From the NCBI RefSeq assembly GCF_001583495.1, contig NZ_LQAQ01000116.1, positions 1 to 64,000 on the forward strand: 64,000 nt of DNA, given 5' to 3'. The stretch is from Flammeovirga sp. SJP92. GTDB taxonomy: Bacteria; Bacteroidota; Bacteroidia; Cytophagales; Flammeovirgaceae. Position 1 is the first letter of the stretch. Every line of letters begins with the position of its first letter. The translations under genes were made by a program, and so were the position numbers. Positions 33,875 to 41,993 of the stretch are shown piece by piece. The notes beneath the pieces were generated by a model, which was given only the letters and a program-made list of their open reading frames with translations, had not been told where the DNA came from and made no database searches.

Positions 33875-34859
33875 GTGCTATAATTTCTTGTGCTAAATAA
33901 GTGTGTTCATCCATTGCTTTCTTGATCCCTTCCTTCTCCTGTTTCTTCAGGGATTCATCTTCAAACAATGAGAAAATATCTTTACCAATCAACGGCCCTT
34001 TGTTGTAAGCCATATCTCTTACGGCAATTTCTGTTTCAAAAACTCTATAATGAGTAGACCTCAACGCCTCCTTATACTTGTGCATATCTTTGGTTCTACC
34101 CGTTTTTGTAAACAAGAAACCTAATACTTCTAGGTTTGGATTCTCTTCTTTATAATCATTAATATGGCTCAATACGTTGTTGATTCCTCTAAAAGCAAAC
34201 TCAGAAGCATCTACTGGAATCAAGGCTCTGTTAGAAGCAATCAAGCAGGAGTCATTGGTAATTAAAGCAAATGAAGGAGATAAATCGAAGAAAATGTAAT
34301 CATATTCCCCTTCAATTTTTTCAATCACATACCTTTTCACCAACTTATAAGAAGAAGGGCCGGAGTTTCTGTTGAGTGTTTTATTCGTAAAATCCAGGTT
34401 AGTTGTAGAAGGAATAATATGCAGGTTTTCCTGATATTGAATGATGGCATTGTTTACATCACATTTTCCTTCAATAATATCTGAAAGCTCTTTCCCCTCA
34501 TAAAATTGAGGATCTTTATAACCTAAATGTTGTGTCAGGTTTCCTTGAGGATCAGCATCAATCAACAATACTTTTTTACCTAATCTTGATAATGCAGCTC
34601 CAAGGTTACAAGCAGTTGTAGTTTTTGCTACCCCACCTTTGTTGTTGATTATTGAAATCACTTTAAACTTGTCTTTCAATTTTAAACCTAGGGGAGTTAA
34701 GACTTGTGTTAGCTTTTCGATATACTCTGCTTTCAAGTTTTGTTCTCCATTTAATGCTTTATGAAGAGACCTTGTAGGGATTCCAGCTTTCTTTTCGACT
34801 ACTGAAACCTTTAGCATATCATTGTCTTTGATAAAATCAAGTATGTCTTTTTGTGTCAT
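33867..34859 (-). CDS. parA: ParA-type partition ATPase 1 with N-terminal DNA-binding domain
   Basis: A 330-residue ATPase. Residues 1-~60 form a small helical DNA-binding domain (SVVEKKAGIPTRSLHKALNG), typical of type Ia ParA proteins that repress their own operon. The deviant Walker A motif is canonical, KGGVAKTT (about 74-81), followed by VLLIDADPQGNLTQHLG (A') and YIFFDLSPSFALITND (Walker B). ADP/ATP cycling on the nucleoid would move ParB-bound DNA. It is transcribed leftward from just beside the iteron array; two 17-bp direct repeats (34927-34984) upstream are the likely self-operator. Confidence 0.92.
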   Translation of the reverse strand: MTQKDILDFIKDNDMLKVSVVEKKAGIPTRSLHKALNGEQNLKAEYIEKLTQVLTPLGLKLKDKFKVISIINNKGGVAKTTTACNLGAALSRLGKKVLLIDADPQGNLTQHLGYKDPQFYEGKELSDIIEGKCDVNNAIIQYQENLHIIPSTTNLDFTNKTLNRNSGPSSYKLVKRYVIEKIEGEYDYIFFDLSPSFALITNDSCLIASNRALIPVDASEFAFRGINNVLSHINDYKEENPNLEVLGFLFTKTGRTKDMHKYKEALRSTHYRVFETEIAVRDMAYNKGPLIGKDIFSLFEDESLKKQEKEGIKKAMDEHTYLAQEIIAHA

Positions 34860-34926
34860 GATGCGATATTTTCATAATTTCTCAACAAATCAACACAAAA
34901 AAAGTGAAGTAAAAAACTAAAAAAGA

Positions 34927-34984
34927 TATTTTTTTCACTTTAAAGTAAATTATATTATCAATAAAGGTATTTTTTTCACTTTAA
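34927..34984. promoter_or_regulatory. Direct-repeat operator upstream of parA1
   Basis: Two identical 17-bp boxes TATTTTTTTCACTTTAA at 34927-34943 and 34968-34984, 41 bases apart (about four helical turns). A related inverted piece (AAAAAAAGTGAAG) lies closer to the gene at about 34897. They end 67 bases before the parA1 start, and ParA1 carries its own DNA-binding domain, so autorepression is likely. Confidence 0.55.
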
Positions 34985-35508
34985 TGAAAATAGAAGGATA
35001 ATTTTAGTACAAAATCTTCCCAATTGGAAAAAACGTGAAGCAACGGATAATCCTTACTTTTCCTACTCAAGTCATGAAAGCCATATGAATTGCGGTTCTT
35101 TCAGTATATTTAGAATACTTTTCCTAGCAAAAAATACCATTTAAACCATAATACTCCTTCTTATATACTACCTTAACCGCAATAATTGAATTATTTTCCA
35201 GTACAAACCACTTTTCAACCACAATATTGAGCTTAATATACCATCTTAACCGTAATAATATTGATAGAAATAGGATTAAACGGAGTTTTAGTATATTAAT
35301 GAAGGATTTTTCTAGTTCTTAAAACTTAATTTATCCTTTAGAATTAGCGGTTGAAAACTCATCTATACCATCTTAACCGCAGTTTTTAATAGTAAATACT
35401 ATTTCAACCGTAATAATTAAGCCTAATATACCATCTTAACCGTAATTTTTACGGAGAAAGTTGTTCCAAATTGTTTTATTTATAATAAATACTGTTTTAA
35501 CCGCTAAT

Positions 35509-35686
35509 CAGTAACATATTATTTAGCTCAATAACTTTCCATTTAATTAATTCTATAAGCTATTTTTAATATAATCTTCCAATCCAAAAGGATATAATAA
35601 GATCTATTTATTTAGTTATTTTATATACTTATTATTTATAGGGTAACGTAACTAACTGAAAAACAGAATATAATATATCATTTAGA
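35509..35686. other. AT-rich stretch, candidate DNA unwinding element
   Basis: The largest gap in the iteron array is almost pure A/T (runs such as TTTATTTAGTTATTTTATATA are interrupted only by single G or C). Such stretches beside iterons are where origins open. Confidence 0.5.
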
Positions 35687-36433
35687 TACTAAACTAACCG
35701 TAATTCGATACCAAATTAACCGTAGTATAGATATTTACTTAACCATAGGAATATACTTCCTTAACCGTATGACAAAATTGAATATCCCTATTTAACCGTA
35801 AAAAGTGGCTTTAAATACGTCTAAAACCATAATTTTTAATGCTAGAATATTCACTTAACCATAAAACATTGCGGAGTTTTCGTATAACTACTATTTATAA
35901 CGCTAAAAGTAGGATTTCAGACCTCAAATAATCTTCATTCCTGAAAAATACATAAAGCGGATTATTCTTTTATTTATATCATCTTATTCTTTATATACAT
36001 CATAAAGTATAGATAATCAGATTTTTACTGAGTTTCAAATACCAGCTTAACCGTAATAGGATATTCACTACACCGTATTATAAATACCATTTTAACCGCG
36101 CTTTATTCATACTTCAACCATAATATCCTATTATAGATACCATCTTAACCGCAATTTTGCTCTTTAAATATCATTTCAACCATAATTCAGGGTGAGAAAC
36201 CAATATTTTCCGCACTATATATACTATTTCAACCGTAAAATGACTTTTATATACTGTTTTAACCGCAATGATTTTGTTATAAATACCATCTTAACCGTAA
36301 TTTTTGATGATAATTGCGTTTTTTCCGTGATTTTAGCTTTATGGGAACTAATTTTACGTCTTATTCAGTATATATAGAATGTGCTTACTGCTTTAAGACC
36401 TGACTTCTAGAGCACTGTTTCAGCAAACGTCAA

Positions 36434-36442
36434 TGTGGATAA
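36434..36442 (-). promoter_or_regulatory. DnaA box
   Basis: TGTGGATAA on the plus strand is a perfect TTATCCACA DnaA box on the minus strand. It lies inside the iteron array, 336 bases before rep. Confidence 0.7.
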
Positions 36443-36777
36443 CTAATTGAAAATTGAATTTTAAATATATCATCTTAACCGCAATTTTGCCCTTTAAATA
36501 CTATCTTAACCGTAATTGAAAATTATAAATACTAAATACACCGTAAAAAATGTTTGTTTTTCCAAATTTTGCTATAAATTAGACTTTTAAATATACTAAG
36601 TGCACCGTAATTTTTACGGAGCATGTTTGTGGTTTACTTCTGAAATACTAGAATTACCTCTTTTTGAGAATGGGTATGCTTGAGGCGTTCCAGTTTTAGA
36701 AAGTAGGCTTATTCTGATGAAGAATAATAGCATTTTTGCTAGTGCACTTATTTTTTTAAGGTTAATAATATCTATCT

Positions 36778-38334
36778 ATGGATTTAATAAATAACATCAC
36801 TACCCGTGCTGAATTGGTAAAAAGACCCAATCAGATTATAGAAGCAAATACCCAGCTTCCTATTCCTGGTTTAGCACAAAAGTTATTTATTTATACCAAT
36901 ACCTTCCATAACGAGGATTACTCTAAGCCCATCACTTTTAAGCTTTCGAGTTTTTACGGACGTTATGTAGGAGGACAGAACTTGAAGGACGTAGATAAAG
37001 CTTGTCAGCTTCTTAAATCGTCTATGATCATGTTCTATACGCCTATCGATAAAGATTCAGGTCTACCGGTCATTATTGGCAAAGACGGCGATGTGGGCCT
37101 TCTGAACAAGGGTTACCGTAAGGAGTATGTTTCTATTTTTGATAGAATCGTACTGGACAAGACAAAGGTGACTTTTGAATATTCAGACAACTTGTTGCCT
37201 TACCTGAATGCAAAGAGTAATTACACGACTTATATCTACGGAAATATCCGCCAGATGCGTTCCAAGTATGGACCTAAGCTTTACGATTTATTATCAAGAG
37301 GAATTGGATTCTACGAGAGTAGAAAAATAACAGTGGATGACTTCAGGTCTGTATTTGGTCTGGAAAAACATAAAACATATCAGTCGTATGGCCGATTGAA
37401 GCAGTCTGTGATTACGCCTTCTATCAAGGATATCAATAAGAATGCGGATATCGAAGTATCATTGAAAGAATATAAAAAGGGAAGAACTATCAAAGTATTG
37501 GAATTTTTCTTCTCTGGAAAAGTGGATCATCAGCAAAGAGAAAATGACTTTGCTTCTTCTATGGAGCTGTTGAATACTGAATTCAGCCAGGATGCCACTT
37601 TGAAAAATACATTTGATAATTTCATTCATCTCTACAGGTTAAACAATAACTGCTACAAAGATGTAGAAGCAAAGATTATTGATCCGGTAATGAATGAAAA
37701 GATTTTAGGGAAATGGCTTAGTGAGATTATCACTGAACATGCGGGTGGATCAAGAGAGAAATTTATCATTGGCGTACAGAACAACATGCTTTCTTACATC
37801 ATGAATGGTAAAACTTCATTGAATATTGAAGCAACTCCAGCCACTGTTGAGTCATCGATCAAAGAAACGCCAGCTGAAGGAGCATTTGGTAATATTGAGA
37901 TTGTAATCAATCAGGATGAGTTAAATCAGCCAGCAAAACAAGCTCCTACTTCTTATAAATTTGAACCTGTCAATATTCCTTGTCCTGAGTATGGCACTGA
38001 CCAAGAACTATTCAAGGCACTTTCTACGAAATTGGCAAAGAAGTTAAACCACTTTGGTACGTATGATTTTTCTACCAAAAAATTCGGAGAGTGGCATCAA
38101 GTTTATTTGGATGAGTTGAATAACCAGCTTTTTGTATTTTATAAGGATATGAAATCGTTGGGAATTGGTAATTCGGTGATTCGTAAAGCTATTGAAGTGT
38201 TTGTCAATGATTTAGAGGAATATCAAGTAATGAAACCTTTGAAGAAGGAAATCAGAGACTTGAGAAATGCTGTTCAGAGAAATGAAATATTCCCTAACAA
38301 AGGCACTTTTGCAAAAATGATTAATGACTGGTAG
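36778..38334 (+). CDS. Rep_3-family replication initiator with long C-terminal extension
   Basis: A 518-residue initiator. The N-terminal ~260 residues show the paired winged helices of Rep_3/RepB/RepE initiators: PGLAQKLFIYTNTF, a first winged helix ending RQMRSKYGPKLYDLLSRG (about 158-175), then SYGRLKQSVITPSIKDINKN (about 204-223) and the iteron-binding strand GRTIKVLEFFF. Such proteins bind iterons to open the origin as monomers and shut it by pairing arrays as dimers. The C-terminal half (about 270-518) is unusually long compared with the ~300-residue family norm; it contains two helical parts joined by an acidic, proline-rich linker and is not recognised. It sits directly behind the iteron array and ahead of parA2-parB2. 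Confidence 0.9.
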   Translation: MDLINNITTRAELVKRPNQIIEANTQLPIPGLAQKLFIYTNTFHNEDYSKPITFKLSSFYGRYVGGQNLKDVDKACQLLKSSMIMFYTPIDKDSGLPVIIGKDGDVGLLNKGYRKEYVSIFDRIVLDKTKVTFEYSDNLLPYLNAKSNYTTYIYGNIRQMRSKYGPKLYDLLSRGIGFYESRKITVDDFRSVFGLEKHKTYQSYGRLKQSVITPSIKDINKNADIEVSLKEYKKGRTIKVLEFFFSGKVDHQQRENDFASSMELLNTEFSQDATLKNTFDNFIHLYRLNNNCYKDVEAKIIDPVMNEKILGKWLSEIITEHAGGSREKFIIGVQNNMLSYIMNGKTSLNIEATPATVESSIKETPAEGAFGNIEIVINQDELNQPAKQAPTSYKFEPVNIPCPEYGTDQELFKALSTKLAKKLNHFGTYDFSTKKFGEWHQVYLDELNNQLFVFYKDMKSLGIGNSVIRKAIEVFVNDLEEYQVMKPLKKEIRDLRNAVQRNEIFPNKGTFAKMINDW

Positions 38335-38403
38335 TCTTAATCACCCATTTTAGGAGATAATTAACAAGATTAAGTTAATCTAAGATTTAATTTAATGTGT
38401 TAC

Positions 38404-38434
38404 TTTGACCTTTATTAGAATTATATTAGGTTTG
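38404..38434 (+). promoter_or_regulatory. Bacteroidetes-type promoter of parA2
   Basis: TTTG at 38404-38407 and TAGGTTTG at 38427-38434, 19 bases apart, match the -33 TTTG / -7 TAnnTTTG consensus. The -7 box ends 29 bases before the ATG of parA2. Confidence 0.65.
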
Positions 38435-38463
38435 TAATTATACAATAATATAACTTCATAGAC

Positions 38464-39294
38464 ATGATCGGAGAAAATATCGTCAAACTTCGAAAAAAGA
38501 ATAACATGCAACAGAAAGAATTAGCACAGCTGATTGATATTTCTGTTCAAGGCTTAATTAAATGGGAAAAGGGAAAAGTAGAAATCCCTTATTCTGGTCT
38601 ATCCAAGATCGCCGACATTTTTAAAGTACCTTTAGACTATATTGTAAAAGGACCTCCAGCAAAAGTGGTTTCTTTGATCAACTCTAAAGGTGGTAATACA
38701 AAGTCGTCTTTACTGAGACAAATTACCATGGGAATTGTGATAGAGTGCCCAGAACTAAAGGTTTTGTGTATTGATACCGATCCTCAGCAAACGTTGGCGA
38801 TGTACGCTGAAAATGGCAGGCATGAAAACATTGATGTTATCAGTTTTGATTCCAATACAATTGCCGTCTCTGAAAAATACAGAAAGCTGATTGAAGACAG
38901 TCAATACAGTTACGATTACATTTTAGTAGATACAGCAGGGTATGTAGCAGTGACAGATTTGCTGACCAGTATTATTGCTAACTCTGATGTGATTGTACCG
39001 ATTACTCTAAATGAAACAGCATTAGGACCAACAATTTCGAGTATCAGTAATATTGCTGATGTAAGAGATTCATTGGACTTGCCAACCAAAATTATTGGTA
39101 TTCGAAATAGAGTCAACAGAACGGTGAAGGAATCAAGAATGCCTTTTGAATTGGATGGCTATATGGGATTGAAATTATTGGATACTTTTATTCCTGATTC
39201 AATCCAATACCAAAGAGATACTAACTTCAGTAATACGAATATTACAAAAGAGGTGCGTTCATTAATTCATGAATTACTTCCTGTTTTAGAATAA
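38464..39294 (+). CDS. ParA-like partition ATPase 2 with N-terminal XRE domain
   Basis: A 276-residue protein. Residues 1-~60 form an XRE-type helix-turn-helix (NIVKLRKKNNMQQKELAQLIDISVQGLIKWEKG). The ATPase part begins VVSLINSKGGNTKSSLLRQI: the signature Lys of the deviant Walker A loop is present but the usual KGGxGKTT reads KGGNTKSS (about 75-82). A' is VLCIDTDPQQTLAMYA, Walker B is YILVDTAGY. It differs strongly from ParA1, so it is not a duplication of it. It has its own promoter, follows rep and precedes parB2 by 42 bases. The fused XRE domain suggests self-repression. Confidence 0.85.
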   Translation: MIGENIVKLRKKNNMQQKELAQLIDISVQGLIKWEKGKVEIPYSGLSKIADIFKVPLDYIVKGPPAKVVSLINSKGGNTKSSLLRQITMGIVIECPELKVLCIDTDPQQTLAMYAENGRHENIDVISFDSNTIAVSEKYRKLIEDSQYSYDYILVDTAGYVAVTDLLTSIIANSDVIVPITLNETALGPTISSISNIADVRDSLDLPTKIIGIRNRVNRTVKESRMPFELDGYMGLKLLDTFIPDSIQYQRDTNFSNTNITKEVRSLIHELLPVLE

Positions 39295-39336
39295 AGTCTT
39301 GCTGTTTTACTCACTGTATTAGATCAAATATGAACT

Positions 39337-40689
39337 ATGCTGAACCTAGATAAATTTAAGAAGAAAGAAGAAGAAAAATTAAAAGAAGGTAAAACTTCTC
39401 TTAGAGAGAAAGAGTCACAAGAAAAGTTGACGAATGTAGATTATAAATCTCCAGGTGCATTTCATATTGAACCTGAATACAGAGAACTGATTCGTAAGCA
39501 AACAGAAGACGAAGCCCGTAACTTTGAAGAATCAATCAAAGCAGAAGGGGTTCGTGAGCCTATTTTATATTGGACACATACACTTAGAGATAATACAGGC
39601 GCTAGGGTAGTTCATACTGTTGTAGATGGTCACCATCGCTGTGAGGCCGCAATCAAATTAGGATTAGAATACATTCCTTGTAAAGAGTTAAAGTTCAGTA
39701 CGCACAATGACGTCCGTATTTGGATGTTGAGAAACCAATTAGGTAGACGTAATATTGGTGATGCTGAAAAGATACGTATTGCTCTTCAATTGACAGAGTT
39801 CTTAGGAATTGAGGCAAAGGAAAGAAAAAAACGTCAAGTTCAAGGATTCAACGCTACTGCTGAAAAGAAAGTAGAGACTACTCCGGTTGAAGTTTCAGAA
39901 GAGCAAAATGAGTTGGATGATCTGAAAAAATCATTGAATATTGATCCTAAAGGGAGAATCAACAGAGCAGAGGAAGCCGCTAAAATTGCGGGTGTGTCTA
40001 CTAAGAATGTAACCAAAATGAAAAAGGTTATAGAAAAGGGACCTGCTGATATGTTGAATGCCGTGATGGACGGTTACCTTTCTATCCATAAAGCTTGGAC
40101 TGAGTTAAGAGCAGTGGAACTGGAAGAAAAGAAAAAGAAAAGCAGAAAGACAAAACAAGTAGATAAGGATTTAACTCCAAAACAAGTTCAAGCTTTATTG
40201 AACGATGAAGCTTTAGTGGAGAAAGTAAGTAGAGTGGCACTCGCATTCAGATACCCTGATACATCTTTTGAAGAGCAAGATGTCAGTCCTTCACACCAAC
40301 ATTATAATGATTTTACAATTCGTTTTGTAGAAAATAATGAGGAGGTAAAGCAAAGTAAGTATGTTGATGTAATACAAGTTGTGAAGTTAAATGGTTCAGA
40401 ACTTTTGCCTCTAGTAGTAGGTTATCAGATTTTCTCTACATTTGATGACCTTCAAAATTTAAACAGCCTAATTGATTTATCTGCATCTTGTCATAAATTT
40501 TATATTGTTGTAGATGATTCATTACTAGAAGAAGCAAAACGACAAGTTGAAAAACAAGACCTAAAAGTAGGAATTATTACTACTAATCCATCTCCTCTGA
40601 TAGAAGTAGCTTTGGAAAGTCATTATATTGAATTGAATGAACATCAAGAATTACAAGTATTGAGAGAGGCTTTTTTCAGATCTTTGTAG
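39337..40689 (+). CDS. ParB-like partition protein 2 with extra C-terminal domain
   Basis: A 450-residue protein. Residues about 40-150 form the ParB/Srx domain: DEARNFEESIKAEGVREPILY, TVVDGHHRCEAAIKLG (about 95-110), and RIWMLRNQLGRRNIGDAEKIR. A helix-turn-helix region follows (RINRAEEAAKIAGVSTKNVTKMKKVIEKG), then MDGYLSIHKAWTELR. From about residue 285 an extra alpha/beta domain of ~160 residues follows (VALAFRYPDTSFEEQDV ... KFYIVVDDSLLEEAKRQVEKQDLKVGIITTNP), of unknown role, absent from ParB1. It is the partner of parA2. Confidence 0.85.
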   Translation: MLNLDKFKKKEEEKLKEGKTSLREKESQEKLTNVDYKSPGAFHIEPEYRELIRKQTEDEARNFEESIKAEGVREPILYWTHTLRDNTGARVVHTVVDGHHRCEAAIKLGLEYIPCKELKFSTHNDVRIWMLRNQLGRRNIGDAEKIRIALQLTEFLGIEAKERKKRQVQGFNATAEKKVETTPVEVSEEQNELDDLKKSLNIDPKGRINRAEEAAKIAGVSTKNVTKMKKVIEKGPADMLNAVMDGYLSIHKAWTELRAVELEEKKKKSRKTKQVDKDLTPKQVQALLNDEALVEKVSRVALAFRYPDTSFEEQDVSPSHQHYNDFTIRFVENNEEVKQSKYVDVIQVVKLNGSELLPLVVGYQIFSTFDDLQNLNSLIDLSASCHKFYIVVDDSLLEEAKRQVEKQDLKVGIITTNPSPLIEVALESHYIELNEHQELQVLREAFFRSL

Positions 40690-40779
40690 TTTCGTGTTAG
40701 ATTTTATTAGGTCACATATCCAAACAACAATGTATAGCATTTCGTATAAAAAGTATGTTGAATTTAAAATTACATACTT

Positions 40780-40914
40780 ATGCTATCATCAGGATCTAAT
40801 AAAAATGTAAAGAAGAAATTCAGAAAAGGGGTAACTTTAGGAGATTTAATTCGAATGGGAGTTACTCAAGAAGAGATCAAAAAAAGGTTAGGATTTAAAA
40901 AATTATATAGATAA
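40780..40914 (+). CDS. 44-residue basic peptide behind parB2
   Basis: ATG 40780 to TAA 40914 gives a Lys/Arg-rich product beginning MLSSGSNKNVKKKFRKG, with the middle VTLGDLIRMGVTQEEIKKRL, which looks like one helix-turn-helix-like unit. A perfect terminator begins at the stop codon, and the frame ends exactly there, which supports a real gene. It follows parB2 by 90 bases and could be part of that operon as a small regulator. No homologue was recognised. Confidence 0.6.
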   Translation: MLSSGSNKNVKKKFRKGVTLGDLIRMGVTQEEIKKRLGFKKLYR

Positions 40915-40936
40915 AAAGTGGTTGAGAAACCACTTT
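40915..40936 (+). terminator. Terminator of the rep-parA2-parB2 side
   Basis: Perfect 9-bp stem AAAGTGGTT / AACCACTTT with a 4-base loop, followed by TTTT overlapping the stem end. Confidence 0.85.
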
Positions 40937-40942
40937 TTTTCG

Positions 40943-40964
40943 TTTTTGGCAATTTTGCCAAAAA
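40943..40964. promoter_or_regulatory. Perfect palindrome behind the parAB2 operon (candidate centromere site)
   Basis: TTTTTGGCAA - TT - TTGCCAAAAA, 10-bp perfect arms. A related site lies at 41475-41494. Both share TTTGCCAAAAACG, and the first is followed by a further GGCAAATTA. A run of A/T at both ends and the GGC/GCC core suit a ParB-type or repressor dimer. Confidence 0.5.
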
Positions 40965-41035
40965 CGGCAAATTACTTTTTTCCTTCAATGCCAATCGGAG
41001 TACAATCATAAGTAAGAGAGTAATTACATTGTAAA

Positions 41036-41392
41036 ATATATTCATTTACTTTTAATCGATATTTCTACAAGCTTTTTATAATCTACTTCCAAGCTTCCTT
41101 CTTCTTCATTTTTGTCTTGAAACAAAAACGAAGCAAAAAAGTCAAGGCTTGGAAGTCAAAAGCTAAATTTCATTTCTATCGCCTAAATGATTTTAAACTC
41201 GCTACGCTCAAACAAGAAAATCATTTTTAACGGCTCAATACATGAAATTCTTAACGCTTTACCCTTCAAAGCCACAGGGGAGCACTACCCAATGAATAGA
41301 GTTGAAAGCCAACTGGCGTGAATGTTAAGCGGAAGCGAAGTGTCATTCGTGCCTATAGATCTTCAAAAAGATCCTAATTTCTAAATACAATA
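41036..41392 (-). repeat. Mosaic dispersed repeat, long reversed copy
   Basis: Read on the minus strand it has all modules in order: AATTAGGATC, GAATGACACTTCGCTTCCGC, GGGTAGTGCTCCCC, AAGGGTAAAGCG, the AATGATTTT / AAAATCATT hairpin, TTTAGCTTTTGACTTCC, TTTTTTGCTTCGTTTTTG, ATGAAGAAGAAGGAAG and an ACAATGT end. It is the same length as the copies at 4179 and 62703. Confidence 0.8.
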
Positions 41393-41474
41393 AATAGTGA
41401 GAAATTAATTTACAGAGTAGTAATTGTTATTATTGTGTAAGTTTACAGATAATAATAATGCTATTAGAAAACGA

Positions 41475-41494
41475 TTTTGGTAAATTTGCCAAAA
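41475..41494. promoter_or_regulatory. Second palindrome of the GGCAA/TTGCC type, upstream of ychJ
   Basis: TTTTGGTAAATTTGCCAAAA, palindromic except for one base pair, with the shared extension AACG. It ends 25 bases before the ychJ ATG, so it may be an operator of ychJ or part of a partition site set. Confidence 0.45.
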
Positions 41495-41519
41495 ACGAAA
41501 TTATTCTAATTTACCCTTT

Positions 41520-41921
41520 ATGGAAACAGAAAAAAACTGTCCTTGTGGATCAGGGAAAGAATATAAAGACTGCTGTAAAATAGCTCATGATAATATTGAA
41601 AATGTAGTTACAGCAGAGCAATTAATGCGTTCTCGTTATACTGCTTTTACACTTGCCAATGGAGAGTATTTGCATAAAAGCCATCATTCGAAGACAAGAC
41701 CAAAGTCAAGAGGAGAGAGAAGAGAAACAGTAAAATGGGCAAAATCTGTAGAGTGGAAAGGACTTGAAATTATTAATAAGCAACAAGGTTTGGAAGGAGA
41801 TGATTTCGGTGTAGTAGAGTTTAAAGCCTTTTTTATGGAGAGAGGAAGACCTTCTGTAATTCATGAAAAGTCGACTTTTGAAAAAGAAAATGGGCATTGG
41901 GTTTATAAAGATGCATTATAA
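41520..41921 (+). CDS. YchJ family protein (UPF0225, SEC-C motif)
   Basis: A 133-residue protein. It starts with the zinc-binding SEC-C-like motif NCPCGSGKEYKDCC and continues with the YchJ core TAEQLMRSRYTAFTLANGEYLHKSHHSKTRP and VEFKAFFM ... HEKSTFEKENGHWVYKDA (an NTF2-like fold). Function is unknown. It is single and ends at a bidirectional terminator. Confidence 0.9.
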   Translation: METEKNCPCGSGKEYKDCCKIAHDNIENVVTAEQLMRSRYTAFTLANGEYLHKSHHSKTRPKSRGERRETVKWAKSVEWKGLEIINKQQGLEGDDFGVVEFKAFFMERGRPSVIHEKSTFEKENGHWVYKDAL

Positions 41922-41923
41922 AA

Positions 41924-41957
41924 AAAGCTCTGAAGTTAATTTCAACTTCAGAGCTTT
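41924..41957. terminator. Bidirectional terminator between ychJ and lepB
   Basis: Perfect 14-bp stem AAAGCTCTGAAGTT / AACTTCAGAGCTTT with a 6-base loop, with A and T runs on both sides; it serves both convergent genes. Confidence 0.92.
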
Positions 41958-41993
41958 TTTATATTATGATTAACCTATGTTAGAGATCTTAGT

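Larger units (their letters stand above)
35088..36611 (+). repeat. Main iteron array of the replication origin
   Basis: About 28 copies of an 18-bp motif, consensus TACYATYTTAACCGYAAT, nearly all in the plus direction and irregularly spaced. Good copies start at 35135, 35166, 35239, 35366, 35397, 35429, 35490, 35687, 35709, 35754, 35816, 36040, 36085, 36138, 36169, 36222, 36252, 36284, 36468, 36499, 36530 and 36594; weaker ones lie near 35200, 35732, 35784, 35849, 36062 and 36106. A few second-class motifs (GCGGAGTTTTCGTATA, ACGGAGTTTTAGTATA) and one reversed iteron (35088-35108) are interspersed. The array sits directly upstream of the Rep_3 initiator gene, as expected for binding sites of that protein. 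It spans 1.5 kb. Confidence 0.9.
34860..36777. other. Replication origin region of a secondary replicon
   Basis: A 1.9-kb gene-free interval between leftward parA1 and rightward rep. It holds the parA1 operator, about 28 iterons, an AT-rich unwinding candidate (35509-35686), a perfect DnaA box (36434-36442) and a small palindrome (36728-36741, TAGCA-TTTT-TGCTA) in the rep leader. These are the standard parts of an iteron-controlled origin. A 61-codon open frame inside the array is accidental. Confidence 0.85.
40990..41519. other. Intergenic region with a mosaic repeat and palindromic site
   Basis: About 530 bases. Most of it is a long reversed copy of the mosaic repeat (41036-41392). The end holds the palindrome at 41475-41494, 26 bases before ychJ. 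Confidence 0.6.

Noticed and set aside
36192-36377. 61-codon open frame in the iteron array
   Set aside because: It is made of iteron copies and AT-rich filler; no protein-like composition.
35088-36611. Repeat array considered as a CRISPR
   Set aside because: The repeats are only 18 bp, variable, irregularly spaced, sometimes reversed, and have no cas genes; their place before a Rep_3 gene fits iterons.
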